Shown piece after piece: positions 18,208 through 26,250 of a DNA stretch of 64,000 nucleotides (position 1 is its first letter; each line of letters opens with the position of its first letter). Source of the stretch: Caryophanon tenue (GTDB lineage Bacteria; Bacillota; Bacilli; Bacillales_A; Planococcaceae). The stretch covers positions 1-64,000 of the forward strand of contig NZ_MASJ01000004.1 of NCBI RefSeq assembly GCF_001700315.1, given 5' to 3'. The position numbers were made by a program, and so were the translations under genes. A model generated the notes under the pieces. That model was given only the letters and a program-made list of their open reading frames with translations. It made no database searches and had not been told where the DNA came from.

Positions 18208-18931
18208 AGCAGCTATTTTCCCAGCCTTTATGTGGCCACCATTTATCATTCCAAATGATCCAGGTGGTACAACTATTATTAAAACCTTTATTGACGGTAT
18301 TATGTCTGGTCAATTATTAGATGCAACATGGGTGTCATTAAGTCGCTTATTAATTGGCTTCTTAATTGCTGTTGTACTCGGTTTACTGCTCGGCTTTTTA
18401 ATTTACAAATATAAATTAGTCGATGATACACTTGGCTTTTTCGTTACAACATTACAATCGATTCCAAATATCGTCTGGTTCCCACTAGCGATTTTATGGT
18501 TCGGGTTAGGCGTATCGTCTGTTATTTTCATCGTTGTACTTGGTGCAACATTGTCCATTACAATTGCCGCGAGCACAGCCTTTAAAAGTGTGCCACCGCT
18601 TCATTTACGTGTTGCGCGCACAATGGGCTCAACAGGCTTCCATTTATTCCGTACAATCATTTTCCCTGCAACGATCCCTCAGCTCATTTCAGGTTTCCGC
18701 GTGGCATGGGCACTCGCATGGCGCGCAGTTCTTGCCGGTGAGTTATTAGGCGGTAGCGGTGGTTTAGGTACATTACTTGACCTTGGACGTTCATTACAAT
18801 CAATGGACTTAGTCTTTAGCATTATGATCATTATTGCGATTATCGGTTCACTTATCGATAACTTCGTATTCGTAGCAATCGAGAAAAAAGTATTACGCAA
18901 ATGGGGCATCACACCACGCGCGACAAACTAG
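18140..18931 (+). CDS. ABC transporter permease, sulfonate/nitrate type
   Basis: 263 aa with about six membrane segments and the EAA-like loop ..RVARTMGSTGFHLFRTIIFPATIPQLISGF.., typical of SsuC/TauC permeases. GTG 18140 is preceded by AAGGAGGAG and lies inside the ATPase gene, which implies translational coupling. An N-terminal helix (IGFIVILIAIWEAISKA) is followed by the conserved PPF.IP segment. It forms the membrane channel of the transporter. Confidence 0.9.
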   Translation: MSTALKRIGFIVILIAIWEAISKAAIFPAFMWPPFIIPNDPGGTTIIKTFIDGIMSGQLLDATWVSLSRLLIGFLIAVVLGLLLGFLIYKYKLVDDTLGFFVTTLQSIPNIVWFPLAILWFGLGVSSVIFIVVLGATLSITIAASTAFKSVPPLHLRVARTMGSTGFHLFRTIIFPATIPQLISGFRVAWALAWRAVLAGELLGGSGGLGTLLDLGRSLQSMDLVFSIMIIIAIIGSLIDNFVFVAIEKKVLRKWGITPRATN

Positions 18932-18945
18932 GAGGATTTCGTATT

Positions 18946-19941
18946 ATGAAAAAACATTGGTTATTATCAGCAGCACTATTATCAGCACTTACACTTGCCG
19001 CATGTGGTGGCGAAGAGGAAACACCAACAGCAACAAACGACGCAGAAGAAATTCGCATCGGCTACTTCCCGAATATGACACACATTTCAACAATCGTTGC
19101 GCTTGAAGAAGGCTTCTACGCAGAAGAATTAGGCAGCGATATTGAAATTACAACATCAACTTTCTCTGACGGTTCAAGCTTTATGGAAGCCATGTCTACA
19201 GACAATATTGATATTGGTACAGTTGGTCCGACACCAGCATTAAACACATACTTAAAAAATCCACAGCATGAAATTGTTGCAGGTGCGGTTAACGGTGGTG
19301 CGGTATTAGTTGTTCGTGCAGATGCAGGTATCGAAACATTAGAGGATTTAAAAGGAAAGAAAATCGCCATTCCAACATTCGGTTCAACACAGGACGTTGG
19401 TTTACGCAAATCTCTTGAAAAAGCTGGTTTAACAGGTGACGATGTCGAATTATTAAAACAAGCACCAGCGGATACAGCTTCATTATTCCTACAAGGTGAA
19501 GTGGATGCAGCTGCAACACAAGAGCCTTGGGGTGTAAATATCGAAACAAATGCAGGCGCGATTTTACTTGAAGGTCCAGATGAATTTGCATGGGGCAATG
19601 AATCAACAAATACAGTTGTTGTTGCAACGAAAGATTTCTCAGGTGAAAACCCAGAAATTACAGAAGCGGCATTACGTGCACATGCAAAAGCCGTAACGTT
19701 CATTCAAGAAAATCCTGAAGAAGCGATTCAAGTATTCTTAACACACATTAAAGAAATTACAGGTAAAGAGCTTTCTGAAGAAGAAGTAACAAAAGCATTT
19801 GACCGCTTAACAGCGACAACAGAAGTAAATGAAGAAGTAATCCAAGAGATGGCATCTATTTCTAAAGAAGCTGGCTACAGTACTTCTGATGATATCGAAG
19901 GTTTAGTAAATCTATCATTTTTAGAAAACGCAACGAAATAA
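18946..19941 (+). CDS. Substrate-binding lipoprotein of the ssuB-like transporter
   Basis: 331 aa. The signal peptide ends in the lipobox LAAC (Cys about 20), so the protein is anchored outside the membrane. The mature part starts with EIRIGYFPNMTHISTIVALEEGFY, typical of SsuA/TauA/NrtA binding proteins. ATG 18946 follows AGGAGG. The ligand is probably a sulfonate or related compound; a DUF-type thiamine-precursor ligand is not excluded. A strong terminator follows at 19949-19979. Confidence 0.9.
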   Translation: MKKHWLLSAALLSALTLAACGGEEETPTATNDAEEIRIGYFPNMTHISTIVALEEGFYAEELGSDIEITTSTFSDGSSFMEAMSTDNIDIGTVGPTPALNTYLKNPQHEIVAGAVNGGAVLVVRADAGIETLEDLKGKKIAIPTFGSTQDVGLRKSLEKAGLTGDDVELLKQAPADTASLFLQGEVDAAATQEPWGVNIETNAGAILLEGPDEFAWGNESTNTVVVATKDFSGENPEITEAALRAHAKAVTFIQENPEEAIQVFLTHIKEITGKELSEEEVTKAFDRLTATTEVNEEVIQEMASISKEAGYSTSDDIEGLVNLSFLENATK

Positions 19942-19948
19942 AAACATT

Positions 19949-19979
19949 GAGGCTTCCGCACAATACACGCGGAAGCCTC
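19949..19979. terminator. Terminator between the ABC operon and the D/N-rich lipoprotein
   Basis: GAGGCTTCCGC (19949-19959) and GCGGAAGCCTC (19969-19979) form a perfect 11-bp stem with nine T's after it on the plus strand. On the minus strand no comparable T-run follows, so it serves mainly the ABC operon. Confidence 0.9.
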
Positions 19980-19985
19980 TTTTTT

Positions 19986-20189
19986 TTAATCGTCGTCGTT
20001 ATCGTCATCGTCGTTATCGTCATCATCATCGTCGTTATCATTGTCATCATCGTTGTTATTGTCGTTATTGTCGTTTTCAATGATATCGTTATTATTATCG
20101 TCGTTATCGTTATTATTATTGTCATCATTACATGCAGCGAGTGTCAATGTTAAAAGTGCCGTCGCTAAAAGCATCCACCATTTCTTCAT
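19986..20189 (-). CDS. Asp/Asn-repeat lipoprotein (67 aa)
   Basis: A normal lipoprotein signal peptide (MKKWWMLLATALLTLTLAAC) is followed by a mature part made almost only of Asp and Asn, with one IIE interruption. The coding DNA is a degenerate GAY/AAY trinucleotide repeat. RBS GGAGGGGAGGGG precedes ATG 20189. The clean lipobox, RBS and position divergent from a two-component system argue for a real gene. Such an acidic tail could bind calcium or cationic peptides at the cell surface, but no family is recognised. The length may vary between strains by slippage. Confidence 0.7.
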   Translation of the reverse strand: MKKWWMLLATALLTLTLAACNDDNNNNDNDDNNNDIIENDNNDNNNDDDNDNDDDDDDNDDDDNDDD

Positions 20190-20258
20190 CTTGATTCCCC
20201 TCCCCTCCTGTTACTGATTTCCCCGTCTTAAAAATAAATGAAACCTCTTCCCCTTTAT

Positions 20259-20288
20259 TTGCAACCTACGTACTATTTCGATTACGAT
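20259..20288 (+). promoter_or_regulatory. Promoter candidate of the two-component operon
   Basis: TTGCAA (20259-20264), 18-bp spacer, TACGAT (20283-20288), 23 bp before the ATG at 20312. Confidence 0.5.
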
Positions 20289-20311
20289 AAAAAGAGACAG
20301 GAGGAATAACG

Positions 20312-20983
20312 ATGACACAACGGATTTTAGTCGTAGAAGATGAACCACAAATTGCGCGCGTTTTACAGCTTGAACTACAATTTGAAGGCTATGAAGTTAC
20401 CATTGCCCATACTGGAACAGATGGATTAATTGCTTACCGAGAGCAATCCTTCGACCTTGTTCTTTTAGATATTATGCTCCCTGGTATGAACGGTTTAGAC
20501 GTGCTAAAGCGCATTCGTACTGATGAACGGATGACACCGGTTATTTTATTAACGGCTAAAGGAGATACACACGATAAAGTTGCCGGGCTTGATTTAGGGG
20601 CAAACGATTATATTACAAAACCATTTGAATTTGAGGAACTGCTTGCACGAATTCGCAGTGCGCTACGCTTTAGCCGTCCGCTGCAACGTAGTAATATCGT
20701 TACAGCAGGTGCGATTCACGTAAATGCAGATGCGCGCACCGTTTCTTATAACGGGCAAACAATTGATTTTACGCAACGTGAATTTGATTTACTATTGCAT
20801 CTAGTGCGCCATAAAAACAGCGTGCAGTCGCGCGAGCAATTGCTAAATGCCGTATGGGGGTTTGATTACTACGGCGACACAAATATTGTTGATGTCTATA
20901 TTCGCTATTTACGCCAAAAGCTCGACAACCATGTCATTCAAACGGTTCGTGGTGTCGGATACATCGTAAAGGATGATGCGTAG
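20312..20983 (+). CDS. OmpR-family response regulator
   Basis: 223 aa. Receiver domain with the phosphoacceptor Asp53 (LLDIMLPGMNG) and Lys in TKPFEFEEL, then a winged-helix DNA-binding domain (FTQREFDLLLHLVRHK.., VDVYIRYLRQKLD, VRGVGY). It overlaps the kinase start by 1 bp, so they form a pair. The sequence resembles ArlR/MprA-type regulators; the signal is unknown. The nearby PepSY and acidic lipoprotein genes hint at an envelope-stress role. Confidence 0.95.
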   Translation: MTQRILVVEDEPQIARVLQLELQFEGYEVTIAHTGTDGLIAYREQSFDLVLLDIMLPGMNGLDVLKRIRTDERMTPVILLTAKGDTHDKVAGLDLGANDYITKPFEFEELLARIRSALRFSRPLQRSNIVTAGAIHVNADARTVSYNGQTIDFTQREFDLLLHLVRHKNSVQSREQLLNAVWGFDYYGDTNIVDVYIRYLRQKLDNHVIQTVRGVGYIVKDDA

Positions 20984-22305
20984 TGAAGCTTTCAACGAAA
21001 ATTCATTTATATTCTACCGCAGTTACATTTTTTATTGTCGTGTTAAGCTTCAGCGCCATTTATATTGTGTATGAACAAATGGCCTATAAAACCGAATATG
21101 AACAATTAATCAATCGCACTGAGCAAGCATTGCCTCTGCTACAAGAAGCGACAACTGAACAACAAACGACCGCCATTTTACGCACGTATTTACCACCCAA
21201 TGGCGATATTCGTGTTACGAATACACAAAATGAAACGGTCCTTTTTGTGAAAGGCAGCACATTTGATGAACGTTTACCGACGACTACACTGACGGGACAT
21301 CATGTAGAAACGTGGGAGCAGCACCCTATTTTACAAGCGTCCATCCCTGCACTGTGGGCGACCGGTGAAGTCGTTACATTGGAGCTTGCGCAACCACTTA
21401 TGGATATTGAGGACAATTTACATTTACTGCGACTAATTTTAATCGGCATTGCCTTTTTATCGCTCATGCCCATTTATGTAGCGAGTGTCGCACTTAGCCG
21501 CACAATCCGCAAACCGATTGAACGCTTAAATACAACGATGCAACAAAATATTTTGAACGGCTCGTTCGCTCAATTAGAAGGCAAGGTAAAGCGCGATGAA
21601 ATTTCGCAATTAAGTGCAACGTATAATGATTTAATGTCGCGTCTTCAACAAAACCATCATTTGCAGCAGCAGTTTATTGGCAATGCGTCACATGAGCTAA
21701 AAACACCGCTAACGGTTATTGAAAGCTACGCAAAATTATTGCAACGTCGTGGTACGCAAGACGCGGCAATGACAGGCGAAGCACTCGATGCCATTACGAA
21801 TCAAACTGCCAATATGAAACAAATGATTGAGCAAATGTTAGCACTGGCCCGCAATGAAGAGCTTCACGGAGAAATCGAACAAATTGAGCTTGGTACGTGG
21901 CTTCCACAATTTGTAGCACCACTTCAGCAAGCATATAGTCGTGAAATCCGTATTGAAGGTACGCCGTATACCCGTACAATTGCCGTTGCGCCATTTCAGC
22001 AATTACTCTTAATTTTTTTAGAGAACGCGATAAAATATAGCGATAAACACATCATTGTGACATTGCATGCACCGTCAGAAATTCGGATTCAAGATTTTGG
22101 TGCAGGTATCGCAGCCGAGCATATCCCTCATTTATTTGATCGCTTCTATCGTGTCGATGAAGCTCGAAATCGTTCTACAGGTGGCACTGGTTTAGGTATG
22201 GCAATCGCCAAACAATTAGCAGACCAACTTAATATCCATCTTGAAGTGGCTAGTACAGTTGGTCAAGGTACGACTATTATTTTACGTTGGAGGGATGTTG
22301 CATGA
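20983..22305 (+). CDS. Sensor histidine kinase
   Basis: 440 aa with two membrane helices (about 12-32 and 148-170) enclosing an extracellular sensor of about 115 residues, then a HAMP domain, HisKA with His237 in GNASHELKTPL, and HATPase with N (ENAIKYSD), G1 (DFGAGI) and G2 (GTGLGMAI) boxes. The start is GTG 20983, which shares a base with the regulator's stop. The PepSY gene overlaps its 3' end by 4 bp, suggesting the two products act together. Confidence 0.95.
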   Translation: MKLSTKIHLYSTAVTFFIVVLSFSAIYIVYEQMAYKTEYEQLINRTEQALPLLQEATTEQQTTAILRTYLPPNGDIRVTNTQNETVLFVKGSTFDERLPTTTLTGHHVETWEQHPILQASIPALWATGEVVTLELAQPLMDIEDNLHLLRLILIGIAFLSLMPIYVASVALSRTIRKPIERLNTTMQQNILNGSFAQLEGKVKRDEISQLSATYNDLMSRLQQNHHLQQQFIGNASHELKTPLTVIESYAKLLQRRGTQDAAMTGEALDAITNQTANMKQMIEQMLALARNEELHGEIEQIELGTWLPQFVAPLQQAYSREIRIEGTPYTRTIAVAPFQQLLLIFLENAIKYSDKHIIVTLHAPSEIRIQDFGAGIAAEHIPHLFDRFYRVDEARNRSTGGTGLGMAIAKQLADQLNIHLEVASTVGQGTTIILRWRDVA

Positions 22306-22784
22306 AAAAACTGATCGTTGTGCTACTCGCCATTGCTGTTGTCATGTTTGTCGCGCTACAACTTCTCCCACAGCAACAGCCCATTAGTGATGAACAGTTA
22401 GCTGAAAAAATACGTACGGTTTATAACGGTACGTTAATCGACCAACAAGGCACAACCATTACATTTGAAACGACGCTCGGTGAATATCAAGCATCGTTAA
22501 CAGATGAAGGCCAAATTGTGAGCGTTGAGCAACTAACACAATTTGTACCACCCGCTGTTGAACAACCTCCTACTGAGCAACCGCCTACTTTATTAACGAA
22601 GGACGAAGCGGTTACGCAAGCCATTGCTGCCTTTCCAGGTACAGTGGAACAAGTGGCGTTTATTGAAAATAATGCAGGTGGTTATTTTTTAATTGAACTT
22701 GAAAATGACACAACGGAAGCTGAAGCTGAGGTCGAAGTACATGCGATCACTGGTGAAGTTTTGTCGATTGTTTATGATGATTAA
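22302..22784 (+). CDS. PepSY-domain membrane protein
   Basis: 160 aa: one N-terminal membrane anchor (LIVVLLAIAVVMFVALQLL) and an extracellular part with a Pro-rich linker (VEQPPTEQPPT) and a C-terminal PepSY domain (TKDEAVTQAIAAFPG..VEVHAITGEVLSI). ATG 22302 overlaps the kinase stop as ATGA and has GGAGGG before it. PepSY domains are thought to modulate peptidases or envelope sensors. Its close coupling to the kinase makes a sensing partner role likely (inference). Confidence 0.85.
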   Translation: MKKLIVVLLAIAVVMFVALQLLPQQQPISDEQLAEKIRTVYNGTLIDQQGTTITFETTLGEYQASLTDEGQIVSVEQLTQFVPPAVEQPPTEQPPTLLTKDEAVTQAIAAFPGTVEQVAFIENNAGGYFLIELENDTTEAEAEVEVHAITGEVLSIVYDD

Positions 22785-22886
22785 TGTTTTCTCATGAAAT
22801 TCTAATGTTTCTCTCAGCGTCCTCTCATATTGCTTTGCTATTCTAGAGTTAACAAATAACAGCAACCCATTAGGAGGAACAACATC

Positions 22887-23357
22887 ATGAAAAAAGTATT
22901 TATCGTAGCACCAATCGCAGCTTTAACAATCGCAGCAGGTGGCATTTTTGCCGGTACAACGCTATTCCCACAAGCAGAAGACCGTGTTGAACAACAAGTG
23001 GATACAATCGAACGTTCTGTGGAACAAAAGGTCTCAAATACACTAGCAACTGTCGGCATTGACCCAACACGTTTTTCAGATGATGACGACGTAGACCACG
23101 CACCAATCGAAACATCTGTAGGCTTTGTTGATATTGATGATGATTTCCGTGAAATTCCAACAAATATTTTAACAGCTGAGCAAGCTGTCGACATTGCGAA
23201 AAAACATGCAGCAGGGTCCGTGACTGACATCGACCTAGACAATGACAACAATAAAGCAATTTACACGATCGAGTTTGCAGATGGTCAAACAGAATATGAA
23301 GTTGATATTGATGCTGTTACAGGCGATGTTATTGATGTAGAAAAAGATCTGGACTAA
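22887..23357 (+). CDS. Acidic secreted PepSY-domain protein
   Basis: 156 aa: an N-terminal signal or anchor (VFIVAPIAALTIAAGGIFAGTTL), a spacer rich in Glu/Asp, and a PepSY domain at the end (TAEQAVDIAKKHAAGS..YEVDIDAVTGDVIDVEKDLD). RBS AGGAGG precedes ATG 22887. The 102-bp gap to the upstream gene may hold its own promoter. It is probably a target or partner of the upstream two-component system. Confidence 0.85.
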   Translation: MKKVFIVAPIAALTIAAGGIFAGTTLFPQAEDRVEQQVDTIERSVEQKVSNTLATVGIDPTRFSDDDDVDHAPIETSVGFVDIDDDFREIPTNILTAEQAVDIAKKHAAGSVTDIDLDNDNNKAIYTIEFADGQTEYEVDIDAVTGDVIDVEKDLD

Positions 23358-23469
23358 TTACACAAAAAAAGCCAGCCACATAAAATAACGCTCCCTCAAA
23401 CGATACGTCTGCTCTATAGCCGTACACAAAGAGAGGCAGACACAACAAAATAAATATGAGACAGAAGTA

Positions 23470-23507
23470 AAAAACCTTCAGCAATCATCCTTGCTGAAGG
23501 TTTTTTT
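23470..23507. terminator. Bidirectional terminator between PepSY gene and rocF
   Basis: CCTTCAGCAA..TTGCTGAAGG with A's before and T's after. The same CCTTCAGCA stem recurs at 29582-29619. It is attached to an intergenic repeat at 23515-23547. Confidence 0.85.
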
Positions 23508-23514
23508 GCGCTAC

Positions 23515-23547
23515 GTGCTACGCCACATAACGGACACGTTTCGTAAG
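23515..23547 (-). repeat. Intergenic repeat, copy A
   Basis: On the minus strand, 28 of 33 bases match the plus strand at 29538-29570 (TACGAAAC..GTCCG..ATGTGGCGTAGCAC). Both copies are followed by a hairpin with the stem CCTTCAGCA/TGCTGAAGG, and both are preceded at 40-60 bp by GACAGA and CTATTT. The unit is about 120 bp with its terminator. Confidence 0.75.
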
Positions 23548-23615
23548 CATAGCTTGTGACAAATAGGATGTTTTAAATTTTAGCACTCTGTCTCGAACAC
23601 TTTCTTCTCCATCGC

Positions 23616-24503
23616 TTATAACAACTGGTCACCAAATAATGATGCAATTAATGCGACTGCTACTTGTGCCGTTTTGTTGCGCTCATCTAAAATCGGATTT
23701 ACTTCCACAAATTCGGCAGACGTGACGCGACCAGATGCGGCAAGTAGCTCCATTGCTAAATGACTTTCACGATATGTTAAACCACCTAATACTGGCGTAC
23801 CAACACCTGGGCATTCCATCGGGTCAAGCCCATCTAAGTCTAATGACAAATGAATGCCGTCTGTATGTGCTAAATGCTGTAATGTTTGTTCCATTACTGT
23901 AGCCATGCCAAGCATATCGACTTCATGCATCGTAAATACTTTAATGCCTAGCTCCTTAATTAGCACACGCTCCCCTTCATCTAAATCACGTGAACCAATT
24001 AACACAATATTTTCAGGCTTTAATTTTTTCGCACCGATATTTGTTAATAACTCATGACCTAACCCTAAGTTTACTGCTAGTGGCATACCGTGAATGTTGC
24101 CGGTCGGTGATGTGCTCGGAATATTTAAGTCGCCGTGCGCGTCATACCAAATCACCCCTAAATTTTCATGACGCGCTGTAATGGCCGCAAGCGTACCAAT
24201 CGACATACTATGGTCGCCTCCTAATAGTAGCGGAAAGGCTTCATCATCAATCATTTGCTGTACCGTTTCACGAATGCGAATGCTCGTATTCACAACGGCT
24301 GATAAATTTTTTAAGTTTTCATGCGATGCTTCCTCTATTGAACGCTCATCCACAACAACATTGCCGTAATCACGCACATCATAGCCTAGTTTCTCCAAAC
24401 GCTCGATGACACCAGCATAACGCATTGCTGACGGCCCCATATCTACGCCGCGGCGCGCTTGCCCTAAATCCATTGGTACCCCTAATAATGACACTTTCTT
24501 CAT
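23616..24503 (-). CDS. rocF: Arginase
   Basis: About 295 aa with the manganese-binding motifs GGDHSMSIG, WYDAHGDLN and SLDLDGLDP, and the C-terminal EVNPILDERNKTA. It hydrolyses arginine to ornithine and urea in the cytosol, opening arginine as a nitrogen and carbon source. ATG 24503 follows GGAGGGAGAAC. It is divergent from a YjiH-type membrane protein across a 350-bp region with a cre-like site; rocD or a urease is not in the window. Confidence 0.96.
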   Translation of the reverse strand: MKKVSLLGVPMDLGQARRGVDMGPSAMRYAGVIERLEKLGYDVRDYGNVVVDERSIEEASHENLKNLSAVVNTSIRIRETVQQMIDDEAFPLLLGGDHSMSIGTLAAITARHENLGVIWYDAHGDLNIPSTSPTGNIHGMPLAVNLGLGHELLTNIGAKKLKPENIVLIGSRDLDEGERVLIKELGIKVFTMHEVDMLGMATVMEQTLQHLAHTDGIHLSLDLDGLDPMECPGVGTPVLGGLTYRESHLAMELLAASGRVTSAEFVEVNPILDERNKTAQVAVALIASLFGDQLL

Positions 24504-24860
24504 CAACTTGTTCTCCCTCCACCAATATGCACAATCAAAATTGCACGAACTTATATTTTTTAAAAATTATCTTATTCACAACATAACAAAAAAACGGCAC
24601 AAAGCGCAATATACAAACATTAAAGCGCTTTCTTTTAAAAATATTTTTATACATATTTATAAACCATTTATTCATCCACACTATAAAAGTACCGTTCTAT
24701 TTATGCAAAAAATTAATTTTTATTCATTTATATACGGAAACAAAAAATTTTTCGCACTTTACAAAACAACGTCCGACACTATAAAATTCTCTAAAATGCA
24801 TTCTTTAAAGCGTATTTACATAAATATACTCTATCACGCACAACAGAAAGGATCGCCCAA
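24504..24860. other. rocF/yjiH divergent intergenic region
   Basis: An AT-rich 357-bp region holding the starts of both divergent genes. No protein is supported; the long plus-strand frame across it is a shadow with low-complexity composition. Apart from the cre-like site at 24620-24633 I see no clear operator. Confidence 0.5.
24620..24633. promoter_or_regulatory. cre-like site (CcpA)
   Basis: TTAAAGCGCTTTCT matches the Bacillus cre consensus TGWAANCGNTNWCA at 12 of 14 positions, with mismatches at positions 2 and 14. It lies in the rocF/yjiH divergent region. Crh and HprK, the other parts of this control, are encoded in the window. Carbon repression of arginine use would make sense but is untested. 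Confidence 0.5.
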
Positions 24861-26204
24861 ATGTATAATTACAAACTCTCTTCTTATTTATACTTTATTA
24901 TTCCGTCCATTATTGGTGCCTTTTTATTTATGTTTCCGATTAAAGCTGATGACGGTTGGAAAGTCCCGATCTCCATGTTCTCTAGTTGGTCAGCAGGTAT
25001 CGTCAGCTCTTGGATTGAAGTTTTTGCGCTTGCTCTTTTTGCGATTGCAGCAATCGGTTCTATTATCTTTTACGTTATGCCGAAAAAAACCTCATTTGTG
25101 CATAGCCTATTTCAAGTCAATTTATTTTGGACAATTGTGCGTGTGCTGGCGTTTATTTTCGCCGCGATGGTGTTCACACAGCAAGGTCCTGAAATCATTA
25201 CAAGTGGTGATACCGGCGCGTTATTATTTAACGGTGATGGTGGTCTCGTCACTTTCCTATTTATTATTTTCTTCTTTGCTGGGTTAATTTTACCGCTACT
25301 GACAGACTACGGTTTGCTTGAATTTTTCGGTTCGCTACTTGTTAAAATTGTTCGCCCATTATTCAAAATTCCTGGGCGTGCGTCAATTGATGCACTTGCT
25401 TCATGGGTTGGTGACGGTACGATTGGCGTATTATTAACAAACGCACAGTACGAGCAAGGAAACTATACAAAACGTGAGGCAGCAACAATTGCGACAACGT
25501 TTTCGGTCGTATCGATTACCTTTTCATTAGTAATTATTGAAGAAGTCGGCTTAGCCAATTATTTCCCACAATTTTATGGTTCCGTTGTAGTGTGTGGTGT
25601 TATTTTAGCGATTATTATGCCGCGTATTTATCCGCTTCGCCAAAAGGAAGATACGTATATTGATGGAACACCTGTTGATTATAGTCGTGAGGAATTGCCA
25701 GCAGAGCATAATTTAGTATCATTCGGTTTAAAAAATGCAATTGAAAAGGCAGACCAAAATCGCAACTTAGCCAAAATGCTCGTAGAAGGTTGTAAAAATG
25801 TTGTGCATATGTGGATTAGTGTTGCACCGATTGTCATGGCATTCGGGACAATCGCCCTTATTTTAGCGACGTATACACCGGTGTTTAGCATTTTAGGAAA
25901 GCCATTTGAGCCGTACTTAATGTTGCTACAAATTCCAGAAGCGGCTGAGGCTGCTCAAACGATGGTCATTGGTTTTGCCGATATGCTACTGCCCGCCATT
26001 TTATCATCGGGCATTGAATCTGAGTTAACACGCTTTGTGATTGCTGTTGTCTCCGTATCACAGCTGATTTATATGTCAGAAGTTGGTGGCTTAATTTTAG
26101 GAACTAAACTACCAATTCGCTTCTTCGACTTAATCGTTATCTTTTTAATCCGCACAATTATTGCCTTACCAATTGCTGCTGGTATCGGTCATTTGATTTT
26201 TTAA
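24861..26204 (+). CDS. YjiH-family membrane protein (nucleoside-recognition/Gate domain)
   Basis: 447 aa with about 10 hydrophobic segments and the Gate-domain stretch ..PLFKIPGRASIDALASWVGDGTIGVLLTN.. The family is annotated as YjiH or nucleoside-recognition proteins, with substrate not settled. Divergence from arginase suggests a link to arginine or polyamine metabolism here (inference). ATG 24861 has AAAGGA upstream. Confidence 0.85.
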   Translation: MYNYKLSSYLYFIIPSIIGAFLFMFPIKADDGWKVPISMFSSWSAGIVSSWIEVFALALFAIAAIGSIIFYVMPKKTSFVHSLFQVNLFWTIVRVLAFIFAAMVFTQQGPEIITSGDTGALLFNGDGGLVTFLFIIFFFAGLILPLLTDYGLLEFFGSLLVKIVRPLFKIPGRASIDALASWVGDGTIGVLLTNAQYEQGNYTKREAATIATTFSVVSITFSLVIIEEVGLANYFPQFYGSVVVCGVILAIIMPRIYPLRQKEDTYIDGTPVDYSREELPAEHNLVSFGLKNAIEKADQNRNLAKMLVEGCKNVVHMWISVAPIVMAFGTIALILATYTPVFSILGKPFEPYLMLLQIPEAAEAAQTMVIGFADMLLPAILSSGIESELTRFVIAVVSVSQLIYMSEVGGLILGTKLPIRFFDLIVIFLIRTIIALPIAAGIGHLIF

Positions 26205-26207
26205 CAC

Positions 26208-26250
26208 AAAAAAGAGCGCCACGTTATGAATAAACGTGAGCGCTCTTTTT
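26208..26250. terminator. Bidirectional terminator between yjiH-like and MFS genes
   Basis: AAAAAGAGCGC (26209-26219) pairs with GCGCTCTTTTT (26240-26250), with an inner ACGTT/AACGT extension. It serves convergent genes; the right arm abuts the MFS stop codon. Confidence 0.9.

Noticed and set aside
19947-20153. Val/Ile-rich plus-strand ORF opposite the D/N lipoprotein
   Set aside because: It is the antisense of the trinucleotide repeat and has no RBS.
24508-25287. 259-codon plus-strand ORF over the yjiH start
   Set aside because: Shadow frame; the YjiH-type protein in the other frame has a proper RBS and clear homology features.
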